Shown here: positions 14,001 through 23,708 of the stretch, piece after piece
Numbering within the stretch: the stretch's first letter is position 1
Layout: each line of letters begins with the position of its first letter
Source: Solenopsis invicta
Lineage: Eukaryota > Arthropoda > Insecta > Hymenoptera > Formicidae
NCBI RefSeq assembly: GCF_016802725.1
Contig: NC_052673.1
Coordinates: 10,179,037-10,243,036, forward strand
Direction of reading: 5' to 3'
DNA length: 64,000 nucleotides
The notes under the pieces: generated by a model
The model's database searches: none
What the model was told of the DNA's origin: nothing
Seen by the model: the letters and a program-made list of their open reading frames with translations, nothing else
Program-made: the position numbers and the translations under genes

Positions 14001-16798
14001 AACGTGCGTGATAGGGTATCGTGGGTGTAGAATAGAGATAGGAATTCGCGGAAGATAAATTGATCCACGAATTCTCTGCAGATTATTCAGCGAGCAGCTA
14101 CAGAAATACATGATACGGACCGGATGAAAATCGTAATCCTCTCGACTTCTCACAATACTTTTTTTTTTCCTTTTAATTCGGAATTAACTTCGTGTAAGAA
14201 TGATTCAAGTGTTTGTAAAAAAAAAAGTAAGACAATCGACGTAGTAAAAATGATGGCGCAGTTAAGTGCTCTCGACCACACTACCGGTGCATCTATCTAT
14301 AAATAGCAACTTGCGGGATACAGGGCGATATAGGTCGAACGGCTGCGCGATAGACTGCGAGTCGCCGCTACTTCTCCCACCATCATTCAACCGCACACAC
14401 GGAGTAATCTATCTGAAGTATCCCGCGATTCATATCCACCATTCAAAAGGCCGCGACAGAAGCAACGATCAAACGTCCCCCCATTTCCTCGTGCTCGATC
14501 TTTCACGCGAAAACTTTCGCCAAGTACAACGTTGCGCGACGACAGCGTAACGAATTTGTTTTCGTAATCTTTCCACGCTAGTGTACTTTTCTAACGATTT
14601 TTTTGAAATAAACGATCTGTGTGAAACGCGGTATATGTGTGAAAGTGTCGACAAACATTTTTAAGTAAATACTGGACAAACGAGTGTTCTACATCCGCAA
14701 ATAAATCCGTTCCACTCTCGAAAAGAACTACGTACGACAATGTTTGTCGCGTTATATTTGTCGAGGAGACGTAGCAGCAAGTAGTCTTCACGCAAAGCTA
14801 CTTATACTACTTTGTCCCAGTTTATTCTGTCGTCTGTTAGTGAGGGAGCAAGAAAGATTCGCAATTATTCTGTGAATCGAGAAATGGAAAACAAAATTTT
14901 GGGGAAAGCAATTTGACGTTTGATACTATCCATCCTTTCATTTTCCGAAGGACTTATTCAACACAAACTTTATTCTATGGAAATACATTAAATTTGTAAC
15001 CCTTTCTGCTCTCATTATACCAAAATGACTATATATTATTCACAATCGAGATTAAATAAATAATTTTCATTCCTTTTATGGAGATTTTGCAGTAATTATA
15101 GAAATCTTTGTGTCAACATATATCTCCACGTTATTAAAAAATTTAATCATTTGAGTTTGCTAGAGAGAAAATACTAAACTTGTGAATAAAAAGAGAAATT
15201 TTTAAATATATCTAAACTACAGAGAGGTTTCAGTGATTAGAAGTGTGTTATCCTATAGAAGGAATTCCCAACGTTACTTCGTTCAATTTACCTATATTTT
15301 TTTTTATCCGAGTGTATGCTCAACGCATGCACGTTTCCGTGCGGCACGAGTTTGCACGTGTACTTATGATCAATCGCAAGTTAGTACCTCACGCAAACGG
15401 AAGAGCTGCGGTTTTGACGTTTATACGGAATGCGTGAGAGAGGCCAGAGTTGAGACCAAGCAAGGACGCGAGCATCGATTCTGACCCAACAACCACGCAA
15501 GCCCCGCCTAACTCACCCTTGCTTTCTCAGCCCTCCCCATAGCTTCCAAACGACAGCCTTTGGCGGAGGTTGGAGAAGGAGGGGTCCTCCTACCTTGCCG
15601 AATTCTCGCGGTCGTTCGCTCGCGAATACTGCGCGAGGTTGCACAAACCGAGGTATTAGGTCGTTGTATGTACGTAGACGAGCAAGTTTGGGATATCAAC
15701 GAGGCTTCGAATTCCCGAATTGAATATGCGAAACATGAACTGAAATAAGAGATGTATGTAATAAAAATAAAATAACCCGATTTTCAAAAGACAGCATCCT
15801 AAAAAGCAAATAGAAAATGTAAAAATAGAGAAATAGAAAATATTTCAATTTAATGTCATATTGATCAATTAAAAAAAAATGACGTAAATTTAATCAATAT
15901 AACGTCAAATTGACATTATTTTGATTTTTCTGTTCTATTTGAGATAGTGTGATGTTTTGTTAAAAAAAAAATCGATAGAAAATAATAAAAAATTTAAACT
16001 TCATTGAAGTTTTATCTAATTTTATAATTTTATTTTTTTATAAAGTTAGCGTTTTAATGGAACATTTGAGCTACGATAGAGAAGCTATTTTTATCGTTTC
16101 CTAAGAATATCTTATTTAAATAATTAAATACTAATCTAAAAATTACGATTTGCTATATTTACATATTTACTGTAAGAAATAATAAAAATAATCAATCATA
16201 AGGTTAGCAGATCTATGTCAGTCGCAGCGATTTTAGTGCTGAATAATAATTTTTATATAATTTTTAGAATTTCCAACTTAGTTATGTAAAATAATTAATA
16301 TGTAAACAAAATATCTAAAATTATAAAATATTGCTTAGTATATCATGCATAAATACTGAAAACATAATAGGATAAATTTTGGCAAAACACATTGTCAAGT
16401 AAACATTGATTAAAGACCATTACTAAATTATATGCTAAATAACATGAAAAAAGAACGATAGCAAATCGGATACTTACAAAAACAAGATAGATTTATATAG
16501 ACTTTTTTGTTATCCAATTCCATCGGATGTTTCAATTACATGTGTAAATTACATAAAATTCCAAATTATTACATAAAATATATTCCAAATGAATCAGGAA
16601 ATAATCCATTTTTTTAAAGCTGAAAGATGATTACGTTCATGTCACGTATCTTAATTAATAGCGACAAATTACATCGAGATAAATTAATGCAGACCACATT
16701 CCTCCATATTAATACGTTTATTTTTGCTTGATAGAAACTTGAGCAAGACGATGACGACGAGTATCTCAACTCCCCCTGGGCCGACGGCAGCAGTTTGA
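5362..16798 (+). CDS. tipE: TipE, Para sodium channel auxiliary subunit (5 exons)
   Basis: Encodes a plasma-membrane glycoprotein that raises expression and tunes gating of the Para voltage-gated sodium channel. Coding exons: 5362-5566, 7551-7820, 8859-9091, 11539-11861, 16735-16798; all junctions are GT/AG with matching phases (1,1,0,2), giving 364 residues. Seen in the protein: short cytoplasmic N-terminus; membrane segment about residues 15-41 (FFILLSTFSLFAFLFLVPFV); a large extracellular loop with NCSWTSCREGCTKELYDC, VKGCGYPP and NCS/NFS glycosylation sites; second membrane segment about 242-266 (IPIPSFIISVIYLTIAYFKI); acidic cytoplasmic tail ending in SKTMTTSISTPPGPTAAV. From memory, this ending and the membrane segments match fly TipE almost exactly, which makes orthology rather than generic family membership likely. 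It is shorter than the fly protein (about 450 aa) because the acidic parts of the loop and tail are reduced. The start is the first ATG (GAGATGG) directly after the GAC repeat. The last exon is tiny and lies 4.9 kb away. Exon 3 could in principle use another acceptor, but 8859 is the one that keeps phase. Confidence 0.95.
6220..6310. repeat. near-perfect 43-bp inverted repeat with 6-nt loop in tipE intron 1
   Basis: Left arm 6220-6262 (AAGTAATCGCGTTTTGATTA...) and right arm 6268-6310 match over about 43 bases with a single clear mismatch, separated by about six bases (ACCACC). It is either a very young or gene-converted foldback MITE or a transcribed hairpin. It lies within the transcribed first intron of tipE. 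Confidence 0.85.
8163..8580. mobile_element. MITE with CCTGGCGAAAA termini (tipE intron 2)
   Basis: A 418-bp element with terminal inverted repeats CCTGGCGAAAA / TTTTCGCCAGG and no coding sequence. Its interior (ACACTTTTCTAAAT, AGTGCGTTGTTTCTA, GAATTTCTCGRTGAAACTA) is clearly homologous to the element at 4083-4505, so this is a repeated family. Target duplications are not clear. Confidence 0.75.
10997..11037. repeat. (CT)n microsatellite in tipE intron 3
   Basis: Uninterrupted CT run of about 41 bases, about 500 bases before tipE exon 4. Confidence 0.95.
11862..16734 (+). other. tipE intron 4 (4.9 kb)
   Basis: No coding sequence recognised. Mostly AT-rich, with two GC-richer patches (14310-14560 and 15330-15740) that may be regulatory. 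The first is bounded by GCGGGATAC and GTATCCCGC, a short inverted pair. Confidence 0.6.
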
Positions 16799-19700
16799 AG
16801 CGACATTTTCAAGGTCTGAATAATATCTCGTGGAGACCACATTAGGCGATATCATCGCCACCCGTGAAGAAGCAAGGCCGTCACAGTGGCCGAAGCTTTC
16901 TTGACCGAATGATGGAGCCAAGGAGTTATCTTTCTGTCTCAGGATCGACTAAAATCCACCCTCGCGATTCGCAGAGTGAACCAGAGGTCACAACACTCGG
17001 TACAACTCTCTCGAGCAACTCAAATCGTACGCGAATACACGGCGATTCGAGGGAACCTCTTTGACGAATCTGCCATTTCTCTATCGTAAATCTGTCCCCG
17101 TTACAAGCGCCGACTGTACTTGCGAGTGTCACGACGGTATTTCGTGACGTACTTTTTCCTACTCGATAATAGCTCAATAATTGCGAAGTCGCGCGCATTG
17201 ATAACTCTGCCGCAGTTCGTGCCAGAGATGCCAGCAGTCCCTCTCAAACGCAATGCTCGTACGCGCCAGAAAAGTTCTTCGTTTGCTGCAACGTTTAAAC
17301 GTTGGCACGCGGCCGCCGTTATTTCGCGCGCCAGATTGATTTACCTCGCACGATGCCTTCTTCGTAGCTTGTCTAAGTGCGATTCACGATCCGAAATCCA
17401 ATTCGCGAATCTCGTGCCTGTATATCGCATTATCGTAAACACGAAGAATCTGTCCTTACTGTCGTATATTTAGCGTTCGGGTACACCGTATATTTTTAAA
17501 CGATTTTCCACGATGTATCCGCGACGGTAGGCGATCGTTCTGTGTAAAAGAGGAAATAAATCGGTTACTTTGGCACAAGTCCTAAAAAACTAAAATCGTG
17601 AATCTTATTAGTGTAAATGTATAAATAATCAAAAGTTAAAAATTTATTTACAACAAATTATACTGCCTCTGCAAGATATCCATTCTGAAACGAAACGTCT
17701 TTACTCTCACGTGGCTTCACGATGCAGACATTAAAAAAAAAAGACAACCAATTTTTTCTACCACTCTCTACATTCGTCAACTGATTGAATTTCGAAGTTA
17801 TTGGACTCGTGTCATTCTCAAAACGACTGATGTAAACTTGCAACGAAGCGCATACCGAGTACACGCTCCCTCTGGTTCACTCAACAATACTTGAACGGAC
17901 GTCCATCCGAAGAACGCAGAGGAGGGAGAAAAAGCACGTGGCGAGGTTCTACTCGCGGCATCACGCGCTGTCTTGTATATTAAAGTCTCGAGTTAGCTAT
18001 GGACTTAAAGACCTTAATAATCAGTAAAAACTATGAGCTAAATACCATTACACGTTACAAGTATTATCAGGTAATTCGCTTGCTGTGTGATCATGATGCG
18101 TCCACTCGTGTGCATCGTTAGACACTTTTATCAGACACACCGACGACACTACGTCCGTACCACTTTTATCTGGCGACACGCTTTTGCAAGTAAAAACGCG
18201 CGATTCGCAAAGTGTCCACTCCCGCACCCCGTTGCGGCCTCGTCCATGTTCTATGATCTCCACACGCACAAATTCTAACGTTTTTCAGGTACCTGACCGA
18301 CACGCACGAAGAAACGTACGGTACCTTCGCGAGTCTTACGACTACTACATATGCGCATTTAAATCGATAGGAGTGCACAAGACGAAGAAACGTTTGGTGT
18401 ACAATGCGAAAAAGGTTTAAAAGAAAAGAAAGAGATAAAACTGAGATACGGCTCGTTTTTAGATGCGCTATTCCTTCGGAAAGAAACAAAAAGAAAAAAT
18501 AGGTGTTGAGAGCATAATTAAAATGAGCAGATCTGTCGCTACTAAATGGCTAATATAATTTTTTTTCAACATGTATCATTTGTATAATTTTGACATTGTA
18601 TTTGACAAGATTGAGCTACTCTGCATATAAGTTTTAATGGGCATTCCGTACCCTTAAAGGGTGAAACATACTTGGAGCCCAATGGTTTAAAATAAAAATC
18701 ATTATCTCGATAATATCAGTCGTAATGAGCTTCGTGCTACTCCTCGGGACGGCTTTAAAAAGAACTTTGTCTTATTATCGTCTCAATGTCGGCCGTGAAC
18801 GTAATTAGCTGTATGCTACGTTATGATTTTAGCGTTAACATCGCCCGTGATATCGACCAAACGCTTGCCGCATGGAAACTGGGAGCCTGGAAGTACCCAG
18901 TAATACTTCGAAATGTTAGTGAGCATTTAGTTATAGCGTTTATATCGAAACTTTGAATATTTTACTAAAAATGTATAAATTTATTTGTAAACTTTGCATG
19001 CTTAAACATATTGGTGTTCAAGGATGCAAAGTTTACTAATAAATTTATACACTTTCATGCGGCAATAAATGCGGGCGAGATGCGAAAAAGACCATATGTA
19101 ATTATCGCTCGACATCGGTTTATTTCTGCGATCATACACACACCGAGCAATATCCACACACGTACACGATACACGGTAAAAGGCACATTCTACACACATC
19201 GGATAATCTATGAAGAAAAAAAGATAATTGAATTGTTTTTATGGATTAAGAACAAGTTGTCTGTGATCTACAATAATTAAAAGAATATTAATAAGTATTA
19301 ACAGATAAAAGTATAATTGAGATAATATCGATAATGTTGAAAGATGGGGGGAAAGAATTAAACAAAGGACGATCGGATTTTATTGGTACAAGTTGAGCGC
19401 AGGTTTCTCGAGGCATTGGTTGAGCAATACAATAGTAAAAAAAGAAATAAAATATCGCATAAAAAAAAATTTAAGATCACCGCAAAGAAATTTTAGAAGA
19501 AACAGAGAAATATATTATATAAATTACAACAAATAGAGACTTATACGATAGAGCACGCAACGTGTGAACATTTAAATCGCTACTGTTAATCTGTACTAAC
19601 TTGCGATATAAAAAAAACAAAGGTGCGTGCTGCGTTCGGATAGTACCAATAAAAAAATATATATAAGTTATATTATATGGCACTTGACCGTCGCGGCTAA

Positions 19701-20334
19701 AAGTATATAGGATTAGATAGATTTATAGAAGCGCAAAACACCAAAAATCGTTCCTTCCACCCGCTCCGGCCGTGTATTCGATTTTAAATATATTGCATCT
19801 CATATGTAAAGTCAAAGCTCTGTGAATTTATAAAAGCGCACCTCAGACTGCAATTAGCATCGTCATCTTATGATTATGAGATGAAGGTAAGGCACTATAT
19901 ATATATTTACATATATGTATATACGCCTGTATCATCACCGAATAATAAGTTATTCAATGAGTGTTGCGAAAAATATTCGAGATAATTTTTCTACAGTTCT
20001 GGCACACACGAGAGGAATGCGCAACATCATCGTCGTCTTTATATTTATGTACATTTCAATTATTATAAATTTTTCAATATTATTATCAAACTATGATCGA
20101 TTTCGTGTGAAAGTGTATATGGCTTTTTCTGCGGTTAACAATAAAATGTTTTGTCAAAGCTTTTTTCACGAGATATATATAATTATTATATTTTTCTAAA
20201 ATGTATTAAAATATCAATACCCATTTATCTTGATGTCCTCGCTTGCTGATTCCAATTCATATCCACTAAATAATATAAATGCTTTGATATCTAAGTTAGA
20301 AGATAATTCAATCAAATAAATCGATTAACACATT
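16799..20334. other. tipE 3' flank and intergenic DNA
   Basis: Moderate GC to about 18450, which may be long 3' UTR, then AT-rich. Short open frames are present but none resembles a known protein. Confidence 0.5.
17555..17560 (+). terminator. candidate tipE polyadenylation signal
   Basis: AATAAA 757 bases beyond the tipE stop codon, at the end of a moderately GC-rich stretch (16799-17550) that reads like a 3' UTR. Other distal signals are possible. Confidence 0.35.
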
Positions 20335-20354
20335 ATTTTTAATAAAAAAATATA

Positions 20355-20360
20355 TTTATT
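20355..20360 (-). terminator. candidate polyadenylation signal of the snoRNA host gene
   Basis: AATAAA on the minus strand (TTTATT on the plus strand), about 75 bases into the proposed terminal exon that begins at 20433. Confidence 0.45.
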
Positions 20361-20497
20361 TTAATATAAAAAAATTAGTATAAATATTTGAATAATTAAA
20401 TTCCAATTTCGCTGTATCACCCTGAACAGAATGCTGTAACAAATAAAAAATTATTATTTTCGTAAAATGGATATTCACAATAAAAATCAAAGACGTT

Positions 20498-20572
20498 GCA
20501 TAAATCAGCATATGAACGAGTGCTTTCTCATCTTTTATTCAGGACTCTAGCCAGTTACTCATCAGTTTATTT
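20498..20572 (-). ncRNA. box C/D snoRNA candidate C
   Basis: About 75 nt on the minus strand, in the last host intron and 60 nt from the final exon. Short terminal stem ATAAA/TTTAT. Box C CTGATGA is at 20565-20559 (C rather than purine at position 1), D' CTGA at 20542-20539, C' AGATGA at 20533-20528 and D CTGA at 20508-20505. The D' guide AACTGGCTAGAGTC can pair with GACUCUAGUC, a 28S rRNA string I recall, by ten base pairs including one G-U. The sequence is unrelated to copies A and B. The atypical box C makes this less certain, but its position in the intron supports it. Confidence 0.6.
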
Positions 20573-20917
20573 TCAGTCCAAAAATTTTGTTGATGTAACT
20601 TATGTTTATTCTTTTCACAAGTATAACAGTAATAAAAATGTTTTTATTAGAAAAATTATATATACTCATGTTGTTAATAAAAAAAAACAATCTTTTTTTA
20701 TTTTTGTTACTTTAAATTATGATTTTTTAAATAAAGTTTAATATAGGTTAATTATTAAGTATAAGTAAAAAATGTACCTTTTTCTATTAAAAAGCTAAAA
20801 TAATCTCAGTTGCTGGAAAATACTCTTGAGATTGCGCCTTGTAATTCCCTGTGCAAAATATTTTTATGAAAAACACAAGTGTAGACAATTAATTAACTAA
20901 CTGATAGATATATAATT

Positions 20918-21011
20918 CAAGACTTGCTTCAGTCAAAAAAATGTACACGTTGGAATTAGCTTTTGGTCATCAGGTTTCAGGCCCGAAAGAATATCATCAT
21001 TGCAAGTCTTG
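20918..21011 (-). ncRNA. box C/D snoRNA, copy A
   Basis: A 94-nt element on the minus strand with all box C/D hallmarks. The terminal stem is CAAGACTTGC/GCAAGTCTTG. Box C ATGATGA is at 21000-20994, box D' CTGA at 20980-20977, box C' TGATGA at 20972-20967 and box D CTGA at 20932-20929. The sequence just 5' of box D' (TATTCTTTCGGGC) can pair over nine bases with CCCGAAAGA. I remember that string from a conserved segment of 28S rRNA (CCCGAAAGATGGTGAAC); the fifth-nucleotide rule would then point to 2'-O-methylation of the G. The target is inference. The element lies in intron 3 of the host gene. Confidence 0.8.
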
Positions 21012-21588
21012 ATATTTTATATCAACATTCACAAGTTTAGAATATTAAAAAATTATTCTTTTTAATCTACGTAATATGAATTTAACACATTAATAAACAT
21101 ATGTTTTACAAAAATTTTTTAATTATCTCACCTTTAAAACATTATATGATGTGTCATAATGTCAGATCAATTTGCATTACTTCTTCATATTATGGCCTTT
21201 CCTTACAGAAATAAAAAATACAAAATAACAGTTAGTGATATAGAGGAAATATTGTTATGTAAATTATCATACATCTTGATTAATTTATTCAGTATACATT
21301 TAATACAATTAAAAATTATTAGGGTCACTCATAAATTATATCACAATAAAATTAATAAGAATTAATAAAGATTAATCGTAAGCAATAAATATGTAGAAAA
21401 TGAAAGATTATATACATTTTATAAGAATTGAAAAATAAAAGATTATACACACCTTATTACTTCATATATCGACGCCAAGCCTAAGTGTTGTCTCAAGACA
21501 TCAAATTAAGGTTTTGTAATCCCCTATACAAAACATTTTTATGAAAAACATACAAATAATTAATTAACTAATTGAATAAAATATAGTT

Positions 21589-21682
21589 CAAGACTTGCTT
21601 CAGTAAACAAAAATGTACACGTTGGAATTAAATTTTTGACATCAGGCTTCAGCCCCGAAAGAATATCATCATTGCAGTCTTG
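21589..21682 (-). ncRNA. box C/D snoRNA, copy B (paralogue of copy A)
   Basis: A second 94-nt box C/D element, a paralogue of the one at 20918-21011. Terminal stem CAAGACTTGC pairs with GCAGTCTTG. Box C ATGATGA is at 21672-21666, D' CTGA at 21652-21649, a weak C' TGATGT at 21644-21639 and D CTGA at 21603-21600. The D' guide (ATTCTTTCGGGG) and a block upstream of box D (AATTCCAACGTGTACATTT) are almost unchanged from copy A, although the surrounding intron has drifted. That pattern suggests selection on the guide and box elements. It lies in intron 2 of the host gene. Confidence 0.78.
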
Positions 21683-23154
21683 ATAACAACATTTTAACAA
21701 CATTGATATAGAAAAAAAATGATATAAATTTATATTATAAAATGCAAAAAATATTTATCAACATTAATAGAATTTTCCGTATGGTCAGTAGGTTTTCCTA
21801 TATTCCGGAGTTTCAAAATGATAAAGATTCATATCATAGAATACAACCATATTAAGAAAAAATTTTACTAACAATACATAATAAAAAGCAAGAGTTTTAA
21901 TAAAAAGTAAGAATTTTGAAAGTATACAACAAAAATCCAATTGCAAACAACTTCGATATTTAAAGTTATATAAATATGAAGATTATTTTATTAAAAGTAT
22001 TACCTATATTTTGTGAGCGCTTTTTTGATCAACCTGGTGCTGCAATCTGAAAATATAGAACATATTATAAATACGTGTTTATTGAAGATATTTTCTTTAG
22101 TCAATTCCAATTTTAAGAAATTTAATAATCACAATGAAGTTCAATCTATAAAATATGCATTGTTTAATAAGTACAGCAGTTAACAGATAGTTGCGTTTTG
22201 AGTCAAAAATATAATTAAATACATTAATTTAACTTTACATCATAAAATAGTAATATGTAATTAAAATATGCAAATTATATATATTTTAATTAAATTATAA
22301 ACATATGTATAATTTCCAAAATCTCATATTGATCTAGAAAATTAAGAAATAGTAATGAAAAACGTAATAAAATAAATAAAAATGATAGATTACAATATAT
22401 GTACAATATAGTAACACTGAAATATTGACTAACTGAAGTTATAAGCATTCATAAATATATTATGCATTTATCATAAATTGTATTATCAGACAATTAAAAT
22501 TTTTAGTATAAACTAATAAATCAATTTTTAAATTCATTATGTTTAAAATAAATAAGATACATTTGAGAAAAAATTAATTTTCATTCCGAAATAATTGCAG
22601 AGATTCTGTTAGCCGAAGCAATTTTTTAGTGTATTTTAACATTCTGTCATATAATGTAGTAATAATTATGAAAATACATAAAAACCTCAAAAAGATTCAA
22701 AATATAACAAAAATTTAATACTTTCTAGTAATTTTTTTAATGTGAGAGAAATCAAGTCAATCAATTCGTAATTTTACATTCAAGTCAAAGATATAATTTT
22801 GATGCATTAAAAGTACTCGGTAAATATTTTTTTTAAATCTTTGAATCTCCTTGTCAGGTTTTTATATATATTTTATCGTAATATTTTTTGAAGCTGTATG
22901 GTATCTCAAGAATTAATAATTACACACACTTCTGCGTTTTTTATTTAGTTTTTTTTTATCAGAGATATAATATCCTTATGTGCTAAAAATATTTCCTTCC
23001 TATGAAATCATTTATATAGTCACAATACCCATTTTCCATTTCACGAAAGTGTTCTTCGATTCGTCAGAATTAATAAAAGATTCATCGCGAGTATTCCTTG
23101 CCACTCAATGTGGCACAAAGTAAGAATTTGTTATACTTATTACTTAATAGAATT

Positions 23155-23277
23155 ATCTGTCACCACAGCCTAGATTTCAATAGCTAGACCAAGACAACCT
23201 TTTCATCAAAATACGGGTCCAGATATTGTGGTTGTCATAGGTGAAAAGAAGTGCTGTCTAGGCTGATAAGCGCTTAA
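23155..23277 (-). ncRNA. possible H/ACA-type hairpin
   Basis: On the minus strand a rod-like fold is visible. AGCCTAGA pairs with TCTAGGCT as a lower stem. Asymmetric internal loops of about 20 and 18 nt follow, then the upper stem GACAACC/GGTTGTC. An ACA triplet follows the lower stem (GGTGACAGAT). Lower stem, pocket and upper stem followed by ACA are the parts of an H/ACA hairpin, and it sits in intron 1 of the host gene. Only one hairpin and no clear H box are evident, and the ACA lies five bases from the stem. A diverged foldback transposon would look similar. Confidence 0.25.
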
Positions 23278-23708
23278 TTCATCACATAATTATTTAGAAC
23301 AAGATTTAATGTTTCCTTCTTAAGCGAGTCGGAGATGAAAGTATTACAAAATGTAAAGTCGTCTATTTAAATATTAGTTGCACAATAATAAATTCCAATC
23401 AACAGTAATGTTTGTCAGCAAACATTACAAAGCAATTTTCAATCTGCGATTCTCACCCTATCTAATATGTATATAACAATCTAGTCATATTACAAAAATA
23501 ATTTAAAAAATAATTAATAAAGCTTTCGTTTAATAAATGATCACTTTGTAATTTTTGCTTAACGTTTAACGTCCCACCCGAAGATTAAAGTAAGATTACG
23601 CATAATAGTTTTACAAAATCTACTCACCTCGTTAACAGGTAGTTCATTGACTAGCAGTTTCGAGTAAGTAAGCCTATCTTGTGATTGTAGTCTCCTCTCC
23701 GTTAAAAG

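Larger units (their letters stand above)
20335..23708 (-). ncRNA. spliced snoRNA host gene (non-coding)
   Basis: I infer a non-coding transcript from splice signals surrounding intronic box C/D snoRNAs. Candidate exons in transcript order: 23708-23628 (begins CTTTTAACGG, a TOP-like start; donor CGAG|GTGAGTA), 22046-22004 (acceptor TATTTTCAG, donor ATAG|GTAATA), 21480-21453 (acceptor CACTTAG, donor TAAG|GTGTGT), 20794-20778 (17 nt; acceptor TTATTTTAG, donor AAAAG|GTAC), and 20433 to about 20335 (acceptor ATTTGTTACAG; AATAAA at 20360-20355). The exons are 17-100 nt, lack a shared reading frame and have no recognisable protein, as in Gas5/UHG-type host genes. Introns 2, 3 and 4 each hold one snoRNA on the same strand, 60-125 nt upstream of the next exon. 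Intron 1 holds a possible H/ACA hairpin. Alternative: these are extra 3' exons of the upstream nonA-like gene, which is on the same strand and ends 2.2 kb away, since exon 1 is also preceded by an AG. The 17-nt exon is the weakest call. Confidence 0.6.
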
